64,000 nt of DNA from contig NZ_CP136651.1 in assembly GCF_036784765.1 (NCBI RefSeq), forward strand, positions 2,294,001 through 2,358,000, in the 5' to 3' direction. The position numbers and the translations under genes were made by a program. The notes beneath the pieces were generated by a model. The model ran no database searches. It had not been told where the DNA came from and was given only the letters and a program-made list of their open reading frames with translations. This document shows, piece by piece, positions 53,419-61,557 of this stretch. How positions within the stretch are numbered: position 1 is the stretch's first letter; every line of letters starts with the position of its first letter. This stretch comes from Novosphingobium sp. ZN18A2. Lineage in GTDB: Bacteria; Pseudomonadota; Alphaproteobacteria; Sphingomonadales; Sphingomonadaceae.

Positions 53419-54351
53419 ATGCATAACCAAGCCCAAGACCTGATCCTGCACCATTACGATGCGTCACCCTTTTCCAACAAGGTTCGCATGCAGATGGGGC
53501 TCAAGCGGCTAACCTGGCAATCGGTCATCACGCCCAACATGATGCCCAAGCCCGACCTCGTTCCCCTGACCGGGGGCTACCGGCGTGCCCCCGTCATGCA
53601 GATCGGCGCGGACGTGTATTGCGACAGCCAGGTCATCATGGCCGAGATCGAACGGCGCAATCCCGGACCCGCGACATCGAACGGGATGGACTGGCCGATC
53701 AACCTTTGGGCCGACCGGCTGTTCTTCCAGCTGACCGTGGCAATCATCTTCGGCCAGTTGGGCGACCGCGTCGAACCCGCCTTCATCGCGGACCGGGAAA
53801 AGCTTTCCGGCAAGCCGTTCGACGTAAAGGCGATGGCCGCGGCCGCAGAGCCCGCCAAGGGACAGTGGCGCGCGCAGGCGGGCTGGATCGAGCAGGCGCT
53901 TTCATGCGGCGGCACGGCATTTCTCGACGGTTCGGAGCCGGGCATCGGCGACCTCGCCGCGCACATGAATATCTGGTTTCTGGCCAGCGTCTTTCCGGAC
54001 CAGGCAGACAACCTGATGGAAGGATACCCCGCATTGGCAAGGTGGCGTGCGGCGCTGGAAGCGATCGGCCAGGGAAACCGCGAGGAGATGACCGCGGCCA
54101 AGGCACTGGAAATTGCCCGAAAATCAGACCCCGCACCGTGCGTCATATCGCACGACGAAGTGGATCCATCGGGCCTCGCGCCGGGCGATCGTGTAACCGT
54201 GATGGCAGACGACTATGGGCGTGACCCGATTTCGGGCGAACTGGTTGCGTTGGCATCGCAAAGGATCGCGATCCACCGCGAAGACGCGGATCTTGGCCAC
54301 CTGCATCTGCACTTTCCACGCGCGGGCTTCGTGGTCGTTCGCTCACAATGA
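53419..54351 (+). CDS. glutathione S-transferase family protein 2 with extra C-terminal domain
   Basis: 310 residues. ATG 53419 is 19 nt after the first GST. Thioredoxin part ILHHYDASPFSNKVRMQMGL, PLTGGYRRAPVMQIGADVYCDSQVIMAEIERR, then helices (GGTAFLDGSEPGIGDLAAHMN). After residue 230 comes a separate beta-rich domain of about 75 residues (SHDEVDPSGLAPGDRVTVMA, LASQRIAIHREDADLGHL) not found in ordinary GSTs. Probably partners the preceding GST; substrate unknown. Confidence 0.85.
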   Translation: MHNQAQDLILHHYDASPFSNKVRMQMGLKRLTWQSVITPNMMPKPDLVPLTGGYRRAPVMQIGADVYCDSQVIMAEIERRNPGPATSNGMDWPINLWADRLFFQLTVAIIFGQLGDRVEPAFIADREKLSGKPFDVKAMAAAAEPAKGQWRAQAGWIEQALSCGGTAFLDGSEPGIGDLAAHMNIWFLASVFPDQADNLMEGYPALARWRAALEAIGQGNREEMTAAKALEIARKSDPAPCVISHDEVDPSGLAPGDRVTVMADDYGRDPISGELVALASQRIAIHREDADLGHLHLHFPRAGFVVVRSQ

Positions 54352-54360
54352 TTGAAGAAT

Positions 54361-54408
54361 GGCACTGTCAGGCTGGTCGTCAGTCCGTTCGTTGGCTTTG
54401 ACAGTGCC
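54361..54408 (+). terminator. 10-bp inverted repeat after the GST pair
   Basis: GGCACTGTCA ... TGACAGTGCC, perfect arms 28 nt apart, followed at 54413-54426 by a small CGAGA-TTTA-TCTCG hairpin. No T-run, so it may be a processing or attenuation structure before the aminoacylase gene. Confidence 0.4.
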
Positions 54409-54528
54409 GGATCGAGATTTATCTCGCCCCTTGGCGGGAATGGACAACGTCACGGCTTGGGTGTCGGCGCGCGAAGATGGTAAGTGCGTCTGACACCAAG
54501 GCCGGAGAAACGGTTGGGAGAGCATGTC

Positions 54529-56259
54529 ATGGAATACGATCTCGTCGTTCGCGGAGGTCTGGTGGTCGATGGTTCGGGCTCCCCGCCGTTTCCTGCCGAT
54601 GTCGCCGTTCGTGACGGCAAGATCGCGGAAGTCGGAGAGGTTCCGGGGCGCGGAACGGAAGAGATCGACGCGACCGGAAGGATCGTCACCCCCGGCTTCG
54701 TCGATATTCACACCCACTACGATGGACAGGTGACCTGGGAACAGCGCCTCGCCCCGTCGTCGGGCCACGGCGTGACCACGGTCCTGATGGGCAACTGCGG
54801 CGTCGGGTTCGCGCCCTGCCGCCCGCACGAACGCGACATGCTGGTCAAGCTGATGGAAGGGGTGGAGGACATTCCGGAAGTCGTCATGACAAACGGGCTG
54901 CCCTGGAACTGGGAAACCTTTCCCGAATACCTCGACGCACTTGATGCGCGCGAGCTCGACATCGATGTCGCAACGCAAGTCCCGCATTCGGCGCTCAGGA
55001 TTTTCGTCATGGGCGAGCGCGCCGCGCGCCATGAAGCGCCGACGGCGTCCGACCTCGAGCAGATGCGCAAGCTCGTCGCCGAAGCGGTGGAGGCAGGGGC
55101 ATTCGGCGTCACCACCTCGCGCAACATGATGCACCGGACCAAGGCCGGCGAACTGGCGCCGAGCCTCCATTCCCAGGTCGACGAACTGTGCGCCCTGATG
55201 GATGGGCTCAACCAGGCCGACGCGGGCGTTTTCCAGATGATCCCCGCACCCGCCAACGACGCGGAAGAGGAATTCGCGATCCTGCGCCGGATTGCCGAAC
55301 ACGGGCGCCGCCCGCTGTCATTCACGCTGCTTGACGTTCCCGGCCAGCCCGGCGTCGGCTGGCGCGGCATGCTGCGCGGACTGGACCGGGCGCGGGAAGA
55401 CGGGCTTGAACTGCGTGGCCAGGTCGCGCCGCGTCCGGTCGGCATGTTCTTCGGACTGGACCTCAGCCTGCACCCGTTCAGTTCGCATCCCAGCTACAGG
55501 GCTATTGCGGACCGGCCGCTGGAGGAACGCGTCGCCACGATGCGCGATCCCGATTTCCGCGCAAAACTCTTGTCCGAGGAGCCCGAAGACAGCAATCCGG
55601 TGACGCTTGCGCTGATCGACGCGTTCCGCGCGACGCACGAATGGGACAACGGAAAGCCCGACTACGAACCGGTGCGGGACAACAGGATCGAGCAGCGCGC
55701 AAGGGATGCCGGCTTGTCCGTCGCCGAATTCGCCTATGATCTCTTGCTCAAGAATGGCGGCAACCAGTTGTTCTACCTTCCCGCAGCCAACTACACCGAA
55801 GGCAACCTCGGCGCCGTGCGAGAGATGCTGGGCCACCCCGACACGCTGGTCGGACTGGCCGATGGCGGGGCGCACTACGGCCTGATCTGCGACGCCAGCT
55901 TCCCGACATATTTCCTGCAACGCTGGGCGCGCGATGCCGACGAGAACGAGAGGATTCCGCTGGCCGAAGCCGTTGCCGAACTGACCTCGCGGCCCGCGGC
56001 GGCGGTTCGCCTGCTCGATCGCGGGCGCATTGCCAAAGGGATGAAGGCCGACCTCAACGTGATCGATCTCGACGCACTCAACCTTCATGTGCCGTTCGTT
56101 GCATACGACCTTCCCGCCGGCGGCAAACGGATGCACCAGACGGCGGACGGCTATGCCGCCACGATCGTTTCCGGCGTTGTGATCAACCGCGACGGCACCC
56201 CCACCGGCGTCTTCCCCGGACGCCTCGTCAGGCGGGCCCAAGCCTGTTCGGCAGCATGA
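54529..56259 (+). CDS. N-acyl-D-amino-acid deacylase / amidohydrolase family protein
   Basis: 576 residues from ATG 54529, with GGGAGAG eight nt before. Metal-binding IVTPGFVDIHTHYDGQVTWE (His61, His63), then GVTTVLMGNCGVGFAPCRP with the D-aminoacylase Cys, HSALRIFVMGERA, GLADGGAHYGLICDAS with Asp/His ligands, and the RIAKGMKADLNVIDLDAL ending. Zn-dependent hydrolysis of an amide or similar bond. Longer than classical D-aminoacylases (about 480). Last gene of the EthD/GST operon. Confidence 0.88.
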   Translation: MEYDLVVRGGLVVDGSGSPPFPADVAVRDGKIAEVGEVPGRGTEEIDATGRIVTPGFVDIHTHYDGQVTWEQRLAPSSGHGVTTVLMGNCGVGFAPCRPHERDMLVKLMEGVEDIPEVVMTNGLPWNWETFPEYLDALDARELDIDVATQVPHSALRIFVMGERAARHEAPTASDLEQMRKLVAEAVEAGAFGVTTSRNMMHRTKAGELAPSLHSQVDELCALMDGLNQADAGVFQMIPAPANDAEEEFAILRRIAEHGRRPLSFTLLDVPGQPGVGWRGMLRGLDRAREDGLELRGQVAPRPVGMFFGLDLSLHPFSSHPSYRAIADRPLEERVATMRDPDFRAKLLSEEPEDSNPVTLALIDAFRATHEWDNGKPDYEPVRDNRIEQRARDAGLSVAEFAYDLLLKNGGNQLFYLPAANYTEGNLGAVREMLGHPDTLVGLADGGAHYGLICDASFPTYFLQRWARDADENERIPLAEAVAELTSRPAAAVRLLDRGRIAKGMKADLNVIDLDALNLHVPFVAYDLPAGGKRMHQTADGYAATIVSGVVINRDGTPTGVFPGRLVRRAQACSAA

Positions 56260-56749
56260 GAGCGCGGCCTACGCCGGCCAGACGCCCCCTGCCCGCCATG
56301 CCCCATCCCATGAGGTTTTACCGCTCGGCCAGCCAGCCACGCGCCCCACGTACTGCTTCTAGGCATGGCGATAAACGTGGTGGCGTTCGAAGTTGAAACG
56401 ATTGGGGACTTTGGTGTGAATCAAAGCGAAATTCTGTAGCGGTTTTGCTTCGCCGCCCTTCGGCTCATCTGCCGGAACCGCAACACCTCTCGCCCCCGTT
56501 ATCGGCTTCCGGCGATCACCGCGCCGGGCGCTTCGACGAGGTCGCCAAACCGGCGATCCCGATCAGCAGGACAATTCCCGAAAGCCACTGTTCATCAATT
56601 GCCGCATATCGGTTCGCTCCGCAGCTTGAAACGGTCAAAACCTCGAAAAATCAACGTTTGGTTAAAGGTATATCCGTAAAACAACCGAAACGGGCGCAAT
56701 CAGATCAGAAAATGCAACCCCATGTTGAACTGCCGAGGAGTAGCCCGTC
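56260..56749. other. 490-nt gap
   Basis: No convincing gene. On the minus strand 56530-56640 a short open frame reads like one membrane helix (WLSGIVLLIGIAGLATSS) but has no good start or ribosome site and may be gene debris. The last 100 nt, AT-rich, should hold the promoter of the PilZ gene. Confidence 0.3.
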
Positions 56750-57112
56750 ATGCTTGCCCCTGAGCCCGCAACCGATGATGTCGGACTGAACGGACACGAG
56801 GCACCGCGGATCATCAAGGTTCGCGATGCCGAGCGGCGCACTTTAACGTCGAACGCCGATATCCGGCACAAGGTCGGCGTGCTTTCCAAAGGCGTGATGA
56901 CCGACATTTCCGAACGTGGCTGTCGCCTCGAAATGCCCTCATGCGGAGGCAAAGCGGGCCAGGTCGTATATGTCGAGATCGACGGCATCGAACCGTGGCC
57001 TGGCGTAATCCGCTGGATCGAGCCTGACGCGTTGGGGGTCGAGTTCGTAAATCCGCTCTACGGCCCGGTCGTCGAGCACCTTGCGAGGACTCGGCCAAGC
57101 GTTGAAGTCTAA
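56750..57112 (+). CDS. PilZ domain protein
   Basis: 120 residues, one PilZ domain. RDAERRTLTSNADIRHK corresponds to the RxxxR c-di-GMP loop (here KVRDAERR), and TDISERGCRLEM to the D/NxSxxG motif; VIRWIEPDALGVEF is the closing strand pair. It likely binds cyclic di-GMP and modulates a partner. GAGGAG precedes the ATG. Monocistronic. Confidence 0.85.
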   Translation: MLAPEPATDDVGLNGHEAPRIIKVRDAERRTLTSNADIRHKVGVLSKGVMTDISERGCRLEMPSCGGKAGQVVYVEIDGIEPWPGVIRWIEPDALGVEFVNPLYGPVVEHLARTRPSVEV

Positions 57113-57228
57113 CCACGGACATGGACCGAATGCAGCGCGGGCAAATGTTCGCGATCCGTAACCTGAACCTTCAAACCGCGAAACTCCGCCGAATAAGCGG
57201 CATCCTTCGTATGCGGTGAACAAGCCGT

Positions 57229-57244
57229 TGTGAAACATTTCACA
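57229..57244. promoter_or_regulatory. CRP-like box in a convergent gap
   Basis: TGTGAAACATTTCACA: TGTGA-N6-TCACA, a perfect match to the CRP/cAMP-receptor consensus with 7-bp arms. It lies between the ends of two convergent genes, so it has no obvious target; an unannotated short transcript is possible, or it may be chance. Confidence 0.4.
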
Positions 57245-57303
57245 GCGATCCAGACGCTTCAAAGCGCTAAGTAATTGCCAATAAATAAAGCGTGTAATCA
57301 GGG

Positions 57304-57504
57304 TCAGTCGCTAAGCCAGAACACGACGAAGGCAATCGGCATGGCAAGAAAGAAGACGATCCACGACCAGTTGAACTCGAAGTAGGAAATGTTCAACGTC
57401 TGGACGCGCCAGAACCCCTCACCGTAATCGCCCGGGCCGATCAGGAACGAAGCGATAAGCGTTATCACGGTTGCGAGCGCGATTGCCTTCAACAATGCTG
57501 CCAT
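57304..57504 (-). CDS. small two-helix membrane protein
   Basis: 66 residues, two hydrophobic helices (LLKAIALATVITLIASFLI and WSWIVFFLAMPIAFVVFWL) joined by a 20-residue loop with GPGDYGEGFWRVQTLNIS. No known family recognised. It lies 86 nt downstream of the histidine kinase gene on the same strand and may be co-transcribed with it. Confidence 0.65.
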   Translation of the reverse strand: MAALLKAIALATVITLIASFLIGPGDYGEGFWRVQTLNISYFEFNWSWIVFFLAMPIAFVVFWLSD

Positions 57505-57590
57505 GATCTCTAACCACTTTTGATGATCCCGATATCTACCATGACAGGGGGTTGGCCGTCATTCCTGTTTCCTGTCCGCACACCGCGTCA

Positions 57591-58778
57591 TCAGCCAGGG
57601 TATGCGAGTGGCACCGTGAAACTGAGGATCGCCCCGCCCTCGTTCAGATTTGCGGCTTTGATCGTCCCTCCGTGCGCTTCAACGATCGTTCGCGCAATCG
57701 CGAGGCCAATTCCCGATCCATCCCGCCTGGTCGTAAAGAAGGTTTCGAAAACATCGGGGAGAACGTCCTGAGGGATACCCGGTCCGTTGTCGGACACGCA
57801 AAGCTCCAGGTGCGTCTTGCCTGCAAGGCTGCGGACGGTGACGTTGCATGGCTTGCCGTCCGCTGCTTCGCAGGCGTTCCTGATCAGGTTGATCAAGACC
57901 TGCTGTATCTGCAGGCGATCGGCTATGACCGGCGCTACGGATACGATATCGAACGTGATCGATAAGTTCGTTGACCCGGTGAACGACAGGGCAACAGCCT
58001 CGTTCACAAGTTGCTCAATTTCAAGATTTGTCCGCTTTGCCAGCAACCTGACGGGCATATTGCGCGTGCGGCGGATGATTTCACCGGCGTGCAAAGTCGA
58101 TTTCAATGCGGCCTCGAGACAGTCCGTCAACGCCTGTGAGACACCCTCGTGCGCCCCTATGCGGCGGGCGGCTTCGATATAGTTCGATGCAGTGGCCAAC
58201 GGCTGATTGACCTCATGCGCAAGCGTTGAGGCCATCGTATCCATCGCGCTCGACCTCGACGCATAGATCAATCTGTTCTGTAATGATCGAACCTGTTCCT
58301 GCATCGCCTTTTCAGCGGTTACGTCCTGTTTCGTTCCGAATATCCGGACTGGCTTGCCAACATCATGTTCGATTTTTGCGGTAATGCGGATCCATTTTTC
58401 GTTGCCACTGGCGCCCCGGATCAGAACGTCCTGTGTGAACCCCGTGCCGGATTTGATCGCCGCGCTGCGTCGCCGTTCCATTTCGCCTCGAGACGCGCTG
58501 TCATAGAGGCTCAACACCTCGTCTCGATCAATCGTCTTTCCCCTCGGAATTTCGAAAAGGTCGTAAACAGTATCGGTCCAGGTCAGCCGATCCGTCGCCA
58601 GATCGCATTCCCAGACACCAATCTTCGCCAGATCCGAGATGCGATCATACATTTTCTCAAGATGAGCGGCCGATGCGGAATGCAGGTCCAATACACCCAC
58701 CCGGCATTCCGCATCGCGCGCATTTGCAGATCTGTCGCTGATCGCTTCATCCAGCCGACTGCGATGCTTTTGCGTCAT
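57591..58778 (-). CDS. PAS-domain sensor histidine kinase (orphan)
   Basis: 395 residues, no membrane helix. PAS domain about 45-155 (IGVWECDLATDRLTWTDTVYDLF, WIRITAKIEHDVGKPVRIFGTKQDVT), H-box LAHEVNQPLATASNYIEAA with His188, N-box LIRNACEAADG, G1 VSDNGPGIP and G2 GSGIGLAIARTIVEAHGG. Architecture is FixL-like (soluble PAS plus kinase core), but the PAS core lacks a clear heme His. No response regulator is adjacent. Confidence 0.92.
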   Translation of the reverse strand: MTQKHRSRLDEAISDRSANARDAECRVGVLDLHSASAAHLEKMYDRISDLAKIGVWECDLATDRLTWTDTVYDLFEIPRGKTIDRDEVLSLYDSASRGEMERRRSAAIKSGTGFTQDVLIRGASGNEKWIRITAKIEHDVGKPVRIFGTKQDVTAEKAMQEQVRSLQNRLIYASRSSAMDTMASTLAHEVNQPLATASNYIEAARRIGAHEGVSQALTDCLEAALKSTLHAGEIIRRTRNMPVRLLAKRTNLEIEQLVNEAVALSFTGSTNLSITFDIVSVAPVIADRLQIQQVLINLIRNACEAADGKPCNVTVRSLAGKTHLELCVSDNGPGIPQDVLPDVFETFFTTRRDGSGIGLAIARTIVEAHGGTIKAANLNEGGAILSFTVPLAYPG

Positions 58779-59151
58779 TTTCAGCCTTTTGATCTGGAGC
58801 TCGATCAGAAATTGCGCTGAACATTATCGGTCACGCGAGTTGACGGGAATACACGCAATCGAATTGGTGGTCTTGCGAAAACCGGAGGAGACCAGCGATG
58901 TAATACCAACCTGCCCCCATCGCGCGCCACCCAGGCGGCGTGGACACGCCCCCCTGGTATAGAGGCTAAAACCGCGCGCATTGCGGTTGCCGACCTGAAC
59001 GGATGACCTCTATCGGGAAGTCGATTTGGTCGGAGCTACGTTTCCTTTCGGGGCGAATTCCACTCAACGGCCAATCTCGCCTAAAACACTCACATGCAAG
59101 TGCCGCGTCACGCCTGCTGACGCGCCTTCGGCTTGGCGCTATGGGACCGTC
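58779..59151. other. 373-nt gap upstream of trhO
   Basis: Holds the kinase promoter on the left and, at 58884-58903, a strong GGAGGAG site followed seven nt later by ATG immediately followed by TAA. A 58-bp segment (58903-58960) is bounded by ATACCA/TGGTAT. No gene seen. Confidence 0.35.
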
Positions 59152-60129
59152 ATGCACGTTCCTCACCGCGAATCCGTTACGCCCGTGTGCGTGGCCGCCT
59201 TGTACCGCTTCACGCGCTTCGAGGATTGCGCCGGCTTGCGCACGCCGCTTGAGCGCCTGTGCCGCGAGCAGGGCATTCGCGGTACTTTGCTGCTTGCTGC
59301 CGAGGGTATCAACGGCACGATTGCAGGGCCGCCCGAAGGGATCGCCAAAGTGCTGGAACACATCCGCGCCCTGCCCGATTGTGCGGACCTTGACGTCAAA
59401 CTTTCGCGTGCATCTGCCATGCCGTTCCACCGCATGAAGGTGCGTATCAAGCGCGAGATCGTCACGATGGGCGAGCCGGGCCTCGATCCGCGGACAAGCG
59501 TGGGCACGTATGTCGAGCCACAGGACTGGAACGCGCTGATTTCGGCCCCCGACACCATCGTGATCGACACGCGGAACGATTACGAGGTGGCGGTGGGCAC
59601 TTTCGAAGGCGCGATTGACCCAAAGACGGCGAGCTTCCGTGATTTCCCCGAATGGTTTCGTCGCCAACGCGAAAAGCTGGTTGGCACGGGCAAGCCGCCA
59701 AAGGTCGCCATGTTCTGCACGGGCGGCATCCGTTGCGAGAAATCGACCGCGTTCCTCAAGCAGGAGGGGATCGAGGAGGTCTATCACCTCAAGGGCGGGA
59801 TACTGAAGTACCTGGAAACGGTGCCCGAGGAACGCAGCCTCTGGCAGGGCGAATGCTTCGTCTTTGACCAGCGGGTGACAATCGGGCACGGACTTGTGCA
59901 GGGCAGTCATGCCCTCTGCCATGCCTGCCGCCGCCCGGTGAGCACGCAGGACCGCAATTCCCCGCTTTACGAACCGGGTGCAAGCTGTCCCGCCTGCCAC
60001 TCGGAAAGGACCGACGAACAACGCGCATCCTACCGCGAACGCCACCGGCAGGAGATGCTCGCCGCCGCGCAGGGCCGCGCGCATGTCGGCGCTTCGATGT
60101 TAGAGCAGGCAGATGACGGCACCGGCTGA
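59152..60129 (+). CDS. trhO: tRNA uridine 34 hydroxylase (rhodanese-like), TrhO
   Basis: 325 residues from ATG 59152. N-terminal acylphosphatase-like domain ([36 protein letters not shown]), rhodanese domain with [19 protein letters not shown] and active loop [11 protein letters not shown] (Cys189, Cys195), then a C-terminal zinc-type Cys set ([14 protein letters not shown]). It makes 5-hydroxyuridine at tRNA position 34. Overlaps the next gene by 17 nt. Confidence 0.95.
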   Translation: MHVPHRESVTPVCVAALYRFTRFEDCAGLRTPLERLCREQGIRGTLLLAAEGINGTIAGPPEGIAKVLEHIRALPDCADLDVKLSRASAMPFHRMKVRIKREIVTMGEPGLDPRTSVGTYVEPQDWNALISAPDTIVIDTRNDYEVAVGTFEGAIDPKTASFRDFPEWFRRQREKLVGTGKPPKVAMFCTGGIRCEKSTAFLKQEGIEEVYHLKGGILKYLETVPEERSLWQGECFVFDQRVTIGHGLVQGSHALCHACRRPVSTQDRNSPLYEPGASCPACHSERTDEQRASYRERHRQEMLAAAQGRAHVGASMLEQADDGTG

Positions 60130-60769
60130 TCCCGTTCTCTACAGCTTTCGCCGATGTCCTTATGCGATGCGGGCGCGGCTGGCGCTGGCGGCCAGCGGCG
60201 CCCGCTGCGAGCTGCGCGAGGTCAAGCTATCGGCAAAGCCGAAGGCCATGCTCGACGCTTCGCCCAAGGGGACCGTGCCCGTGCTCGTCCTTCCGGACGG
60301 ACAAGTGATCGACGAGAGTCTCGACATCATGCGCTGGGCGCTGGCGAAACGGGACCCCGAAGGCTGGCTGGCGCGCGACGACGCCGCGCTCATCTCCACA
60401 AACGACGGCCCGTTCAAGCACGACCTTGACCGCTACAAGTATCCGGAGCGCCACCGGACAGACCCACTTGGATTTCGCGCGCGCGGGCTGGAATTCCTGC
60501 GCGAAATCGATGGCCGCCTGGCGGTTGCCTGCCAGCTTTGCGGTCCCGAGCGCGGATTGGCGGATGCGGCCATCATGCCTTTCGTGCGGCAGTTCGCGGC
60601 CGTGGACAGGGAATGGTTCGATACTCTGCCGCTGCCCCATCTCAAGGCCTGGCTGGCCGGTCACCTGGCGTCGGAACTTTTCGACGCGATAATGATGCGG
60701 GTGAAGCCCTGGTCGCCCGGCGATCCGTTGACAGTCTTCGCGGTGCCTCAAGACAATCAGGGCACGTAG
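60113..60769 (+). CDS. glutathione S-transferase, glutaredoxin-like N-terminus
   Basis: 218 residues, starting inside trh[20 protein letters not shown] holds a Cys-Pro-Tyr-Ala motif as in glutaredoxin-2/GST omega-like proteins; [24 protein letters not shown] is the cis-Pro and SNAIL-type glutathione site. The helical domain includes [14 protein letters not shown] spacing ([14 protein letters not shown]) seen in a sphingomonad subgroup. Cytoplasmic thiol-disulphide or deglutathionylation role likely. Confidence 0.88.
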   Translation: MTAPADPVLYSFRRCPYAMRARLALAASGARCELREVKLSAKPKAMLDASPKGTVPVLVLPDGQVIDESLDIMRWALAKRDPEGWLARDDAALISTNDGPFKHDLDRYKYPERHRTDPLGFRARGLEFLREIDGRLAVACQLCGPERGLADAAIMPFVRQFAAVDREWFDTLPLPHLKAWLAGHLASELFDAIMMRVKPWSPGDPLTVFAVPQDNQGT

Positions 60770-60909
60770 CGCGCATCCGCTTCGCCCACGATTGACCGAT
60801 GCCGGCCCGAGCAGAGCCACGGATCGACCGTACCTTTCCCGCGTTTTTTCGGCAGATGTCGATCCGGCGTGCGAACGGTAGATCTTCACCTACCCAGCCC
60901 GCTCGTCCA

Positions 60910-61458
60910 TCATGGCGCCGCTGGTCCGGCAGCGTCCTGCCAACCACCGCCGAGCGCCTTGAACAAGTCAATCCTGTTCGATGCCAGCACCTGTTGCGAT
61001 GCGGCATAATCCGCACGTGCACGCAACATATCCGACTGCGCCACCAGCGCGTCCAGATAGGATATCGAACCGGCCTTGTAGCGCGCTTCGGCCAGTTGCC
61101 AGGCGCGTTCCGAACGATCTTTTGCGTCGCGCAAGGCGTCACGCCGCCGCTGCTCTGTATCGACGCGCGTCAATGCCTGCTCAACTTCCTTGAGGGCCGT
61201 CAGCACCTTCCCGTCGAAATTTGCCAGCGAGATATCGGCCTGCGCACGTGCCTGCCGGGCCTTGGCTCGCGCAACGGCCATGTTCGGAAAACTCCACGAT
61301 ATGAGCGGTCCCAGCGAAAATCCGAACGAACTCCCGCCGTTCTCACTATCGCTACCCAATGCGGTTCCGCCCAGGCTGATGCGCGGATAAAGGTCCGCGG
61401 TCGCGACGCCGATCACCGGCCAATCGGACACGCTGAGCCTGTCATACCAAGGCGCCAA
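60910..61458 (-). pseudogene. C-terminal remnant of a NodT-type RND outer-membrane factor
   Basis: About 160 codons match the last third of NodT/OprM lipoproteins: IGVATADLYPRISLGG, LISWSFPNMAVARAKARQA, LTALKEVEQALTRVDTE, ARYKAGSISYLDALVAQSD. The family length is about 460 residues with an N-terminal lipobox; here the N-terminal two thirds are absent and the frame runs into unrelated sequence next to a 103-bp inverted-repeat element. Not functional. Confidence 0.85.
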
Positions 61459-61546
61459 GATGTTGACGCATCACGCCCTGGAAATGTTCATGCACCACAA
61501 GAACTTAACCAAAGCGCGATGAGACAAGCTCATCGCGCCTTGGTAT
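61444..61546. repeat. 103-bp element with 12-bp terminal inverted repeats and an internal hairpin
   Basis: ATACCAAGGCGC at the left end and its exact complement GCGCCTTGGTAT at the right. Inside the right end is a hairpin GCGCGATGAG-ACAAG-CTCATCGCGC, extended by CCAA/TTGG to about 15 pairs with one mismatch. It sits at the breakpoint of the truncated NodT gene, as a MITE- or REP-like element would. Confidence 0.55.
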
Positions 61547-61557
61547 CAGTCCGTCAA

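Noticed and set aside
58903..58968. 21-codon frame after the ATG-TAA as a modified-peptide precursor
   Set aside because: It has no start codon of its own, and no modification enzymes are nearby.
60821..60865. GGATCGAC/GTCGATCC arms as terminator between the GST gene and the NodT remnant
   Set aside because: The loop is 29 nt and the T-run lies inside the loop, so the structure does not fit an intrinsic terminator.
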